Source: Acrasis kona (taxonomy: Eukaryota; Heterolobosea; Eutetramitea; Acrasida; Acrasidae). Taken from it: 64,000 nucleotides of DNA. Under the pieces are notes generated by a model. It worked only from the letters and a program-made list of their open reading frames with translations, was not told the origin of the DNA and ran no database searches. Where the stretch lies: positions 1 to 64,000 of the forward strand of contig JAOPGA020001609.1 of assembly GCA_026419775.2 (NCBI GenBank), read 5' to 3'. The position numbers were made by a program, and so were the translations under genes. Shown here piece by piece: positions 62,336-64,000 of this stretch (positions are counted from its first letter, which is position 1; every line of letters begins with the position of its first letter).

Positions 62336-63735
62336 ATGATCGTAACTGATTATGTCTTGTGCGTGGACGTAAGTACTAGTATGGGAGTAGTTGTTTGGAG
62401 GCAAGGCTTCCAAAGTGCATGGCAGCGTTGGTGTCATTCCAGGAGCATTTTATTGAACCCGCAAGCGACTGCAATAGCGTGACAGTAGCGACAACTAGCG
62501 AGAACAATTATGAGGTCATTCAGATGGAGAAACATAAATTTGAGTCAAACTTGGATTTGCTAACCGTCGTTATTCTAAATGAGTTGACAAAGAATGGAGG
62601 AAAAGATACTTTCAATGGCTTAGCCAGGACTTTAGGACAAGTAAAGCAAGATTCCAACGTCATCCTCATTACAGATGCTGACGATCAAGACCATCACGAC
62701 ATTAACCAACTTAAGACCGTTCTATCTGAATTCAAGGGTCATGTGTTTGTAGTTGTGATTTCGGATGACTTGAAAAAGACTAGATTTGATCACCTAAAGA
62801 CACAATGTAGAGGTCAAGTTTCTGTTTATTACTGTCCAAGCAGTTCGTTAGGAATCCACAACAGAATGGCTTTGCTAAGGGAACCAATGGCACAAGTACA
62901 TGTTCAAGCACCCATCCGCACACAATTCATCCGCAAGCAAGAATCAATTTCAACTCCAACAGAAGAACAACCCAAGATAGGACCTGTATTTGCAGCAACA
63001 AGTTGGTCGCAAGTCAACAATTCATCCAAACCCATCCTTTCACCATCAGTCACGTTAGATCCATCACTGCCAGTCACATTAACGGAAGCAGAGGCCACTG
63101 CAATACTTTTTGAAATCATTTCCAATGCACCCGACAAGAAGATCCAACTGAAACAATTAGGTTTAGAGTTTGCAAAACATTTTCATGGTAATAAATTTTT
63201 TGATTGTACTGGTCTTTCTATAAAAAAGTTCCTCAACAAGCATACTGATGAAAATGTTTTTAATAGAATTGATTTTGATGTGCAGGGAAGCGAGGCCGTC
63301 CAATTGGTTAGTAGAAATGTGGTGGAACGTCCTGTGCAGAATGTATACGCAAAGGATTACATGAGGCAGGCATGGGGCCCTAGAGATGGTGACGTCGTTG
63401 CGAAAGCAAAAGAAAAGCGTTTGATGAGCGACATTGAGGGTGTGTTGAGTACTTGTGAAGCATTATGCCAGAATGTAGAAACATGTGATGTTGTTGACTT
63501 TTTCATGTATAATAGTTTGTTAAGTGATGCTAGTGATTCCGTTGATGATTTGAAACAACAATGTGCAACCATTCCTAACGTACTGGATGTAGCAAGTATG
63601 GTGTCTGACTTTATCGCCTTGATGTTGAAGAAAGTGTGCGTTGAGTTGCGAAATGATTTGAGCTGTAAAGACGAGGCCATGAAATGTTTGTCTGAGGAGT
63701 GTTTGAAAGTGAAAAGTAGACTTGTATTAAAGTGA
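62336..63735 (+). CDS. VWA-like domain protein with helical C-terminus
   Basis: The first frame from the ATG at 62336 encodes YVLCVDVSTSMG, whose D-x-S-x-S is a metal-site motif of von Willebrand A domains. The frame then has to change to that of 62395-63735, which continues ARLPKCMAALVSFQEHF, SVTVATTSENNYEV and DSNVILITDADDQDHH, the later strands and helices of a VWA fold. A GTAAGT-to-GGAG intron (62369-62400, 32 nt) makes the frame shift but would remove the STSM residues. Alternatively a one- or two-base error lies here. The C-terminal half has a winged-helix-like piece (QLKQLGLEFAKHFHGNKFFD) followed by helices. VWA proteins bind partners through the metal site. The protein is about 450-460 residues. 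Confidence 0.55.
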
Positions 63736-63759
63736 TTTTTGAAACATACATATTTACAT

Positions 63760-64000
63760 TTATTCTAAAATGAACCATACTGGCCTCTTGTTATTTTCTG
63801 ATGAATAACGTGGTGCAATGTACCTAACAACCATCTTTCTATCGGCCCTGGTTCTATCTAGTTCCATTACAAAAACATGTTTGTGTGCTCTTACAATCTC
63901 CTTGACTTTGGGTAAAGTGATTTCGGCCTTCTTGTATTGTTTGTATTCTTGGCAGTTTGACATTGCTGCAATTAATCTGTCCACTGGTGTCTGAATAACT
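63760..64000 (-). CDS. 3' end of an unidentified gene, partial
   Basis: The frame is open from the right window edge to the stop at 63760. The visible 79 residues include TLPKVKEIVRAHKHVFVMEL and RKMVVRYIAPRYSSENNKRP. It is convergent with the VWA-like gene, 24 bp apart. No domain can be named from this part. Confidence 0.5.
   Translation of the reverse strand, partial: VIQTPVDRLIAAMSNCQEYKQYKKAEITLPKVKEIVRAHKHVFVMELDRTRADRKMVVRYIAPRYSSENNKRPVWFILE

Noticed and set aside
62369..62379. An 11-nt intron (GTAAGTACTAG) in the VWA-like gene that would restore the frame
   Set aside because: Shorter than any known spliceosomal intron; a 32-nt intron or a base error is more reasonable.

Overview
The window looks like nuclear DNA of a free-living protist, probably an amoeboid or amoeboflagellate eukaryote. 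Genes carry tiny introns: I could place about 20 junctions with lengths of 36-50 nt. The gene set includes an ADF/cofilin-like gene, an actin-related protein, a MAP-kinase-kinase-like kinase, a calcium-sensor PIP kinase, a Nop4/RBM28-type ribosome biogenesis factor, and very large laminin-G/EGF surface proteins of the kind common in heterolobosean amoebae. The standard code fits. Heterolobosea (Naegleria/Acrasis relatives) is my best guess, but this is inference and I cannot confirm it.

Layout. 1-5.8 kb: a TPR gene running off the left edge, an RNA 2'-O-methyltransferase, a secreted alpha-L-rhamnosidase, a Harbinger-type transposase, and a tRNA-Glu with a 25-nt insertion in its D-loop. 6-9.6 kb: transposon debris, including a DIRS-type element fused to a 5'-truncated cofilin-like gene. 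9.6-19.2 kb: one giant (about 3,160 residue) minus-strand surface protein with LamG, EGF, a Thr-Pro stalk and a C-terminal membrane anchor. 19.2-33 kb: a mobile-element island holding a RAG1/Transib-like transposase candidate, a decayed 2-oxoglutarate oxygenase-like gene, a Tnp2/CACTA-like transposase, and members of a small unknown protein family that occurs three times in the window. 33.8-37.4 kb: a degenerate Ty3/Gypsy retrotransposon. 37.8-41.2 kb: tandem repeats, an array of palindromic about 200-bp satellite units, and a tRNA-related MITE.

41.8-53.5 kb is a dense block of ordinary genes. Splicing reconstructs a Fis1-like domain fused to an EF-hand PIP kinase, a MAPKK-like kinase head-to-head with an actin-related protein, a double BTB/T1 protein with a nucleotidyltransferase-like domain, a beta-propeller protein, and a four-RRM nucleolar protein with an apparent AT-AC intron. 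The last 10 kb holds a tRNA-Leu-like remnant, a secreted four-repeat protein, a hypothetical basic protein, a large armadillo-repeat protein, a VWA-like protein and the 3' end of another gene.

Genes in the 41-53 kb block are packed tightly. Convergent pairs end 2-4 bp apart and one pair shares a palindromic poly(A) signal. The transposon-rich part has many single-base frame breaks, some in homopolymers, so a few may be sequencing errors rather than decay.
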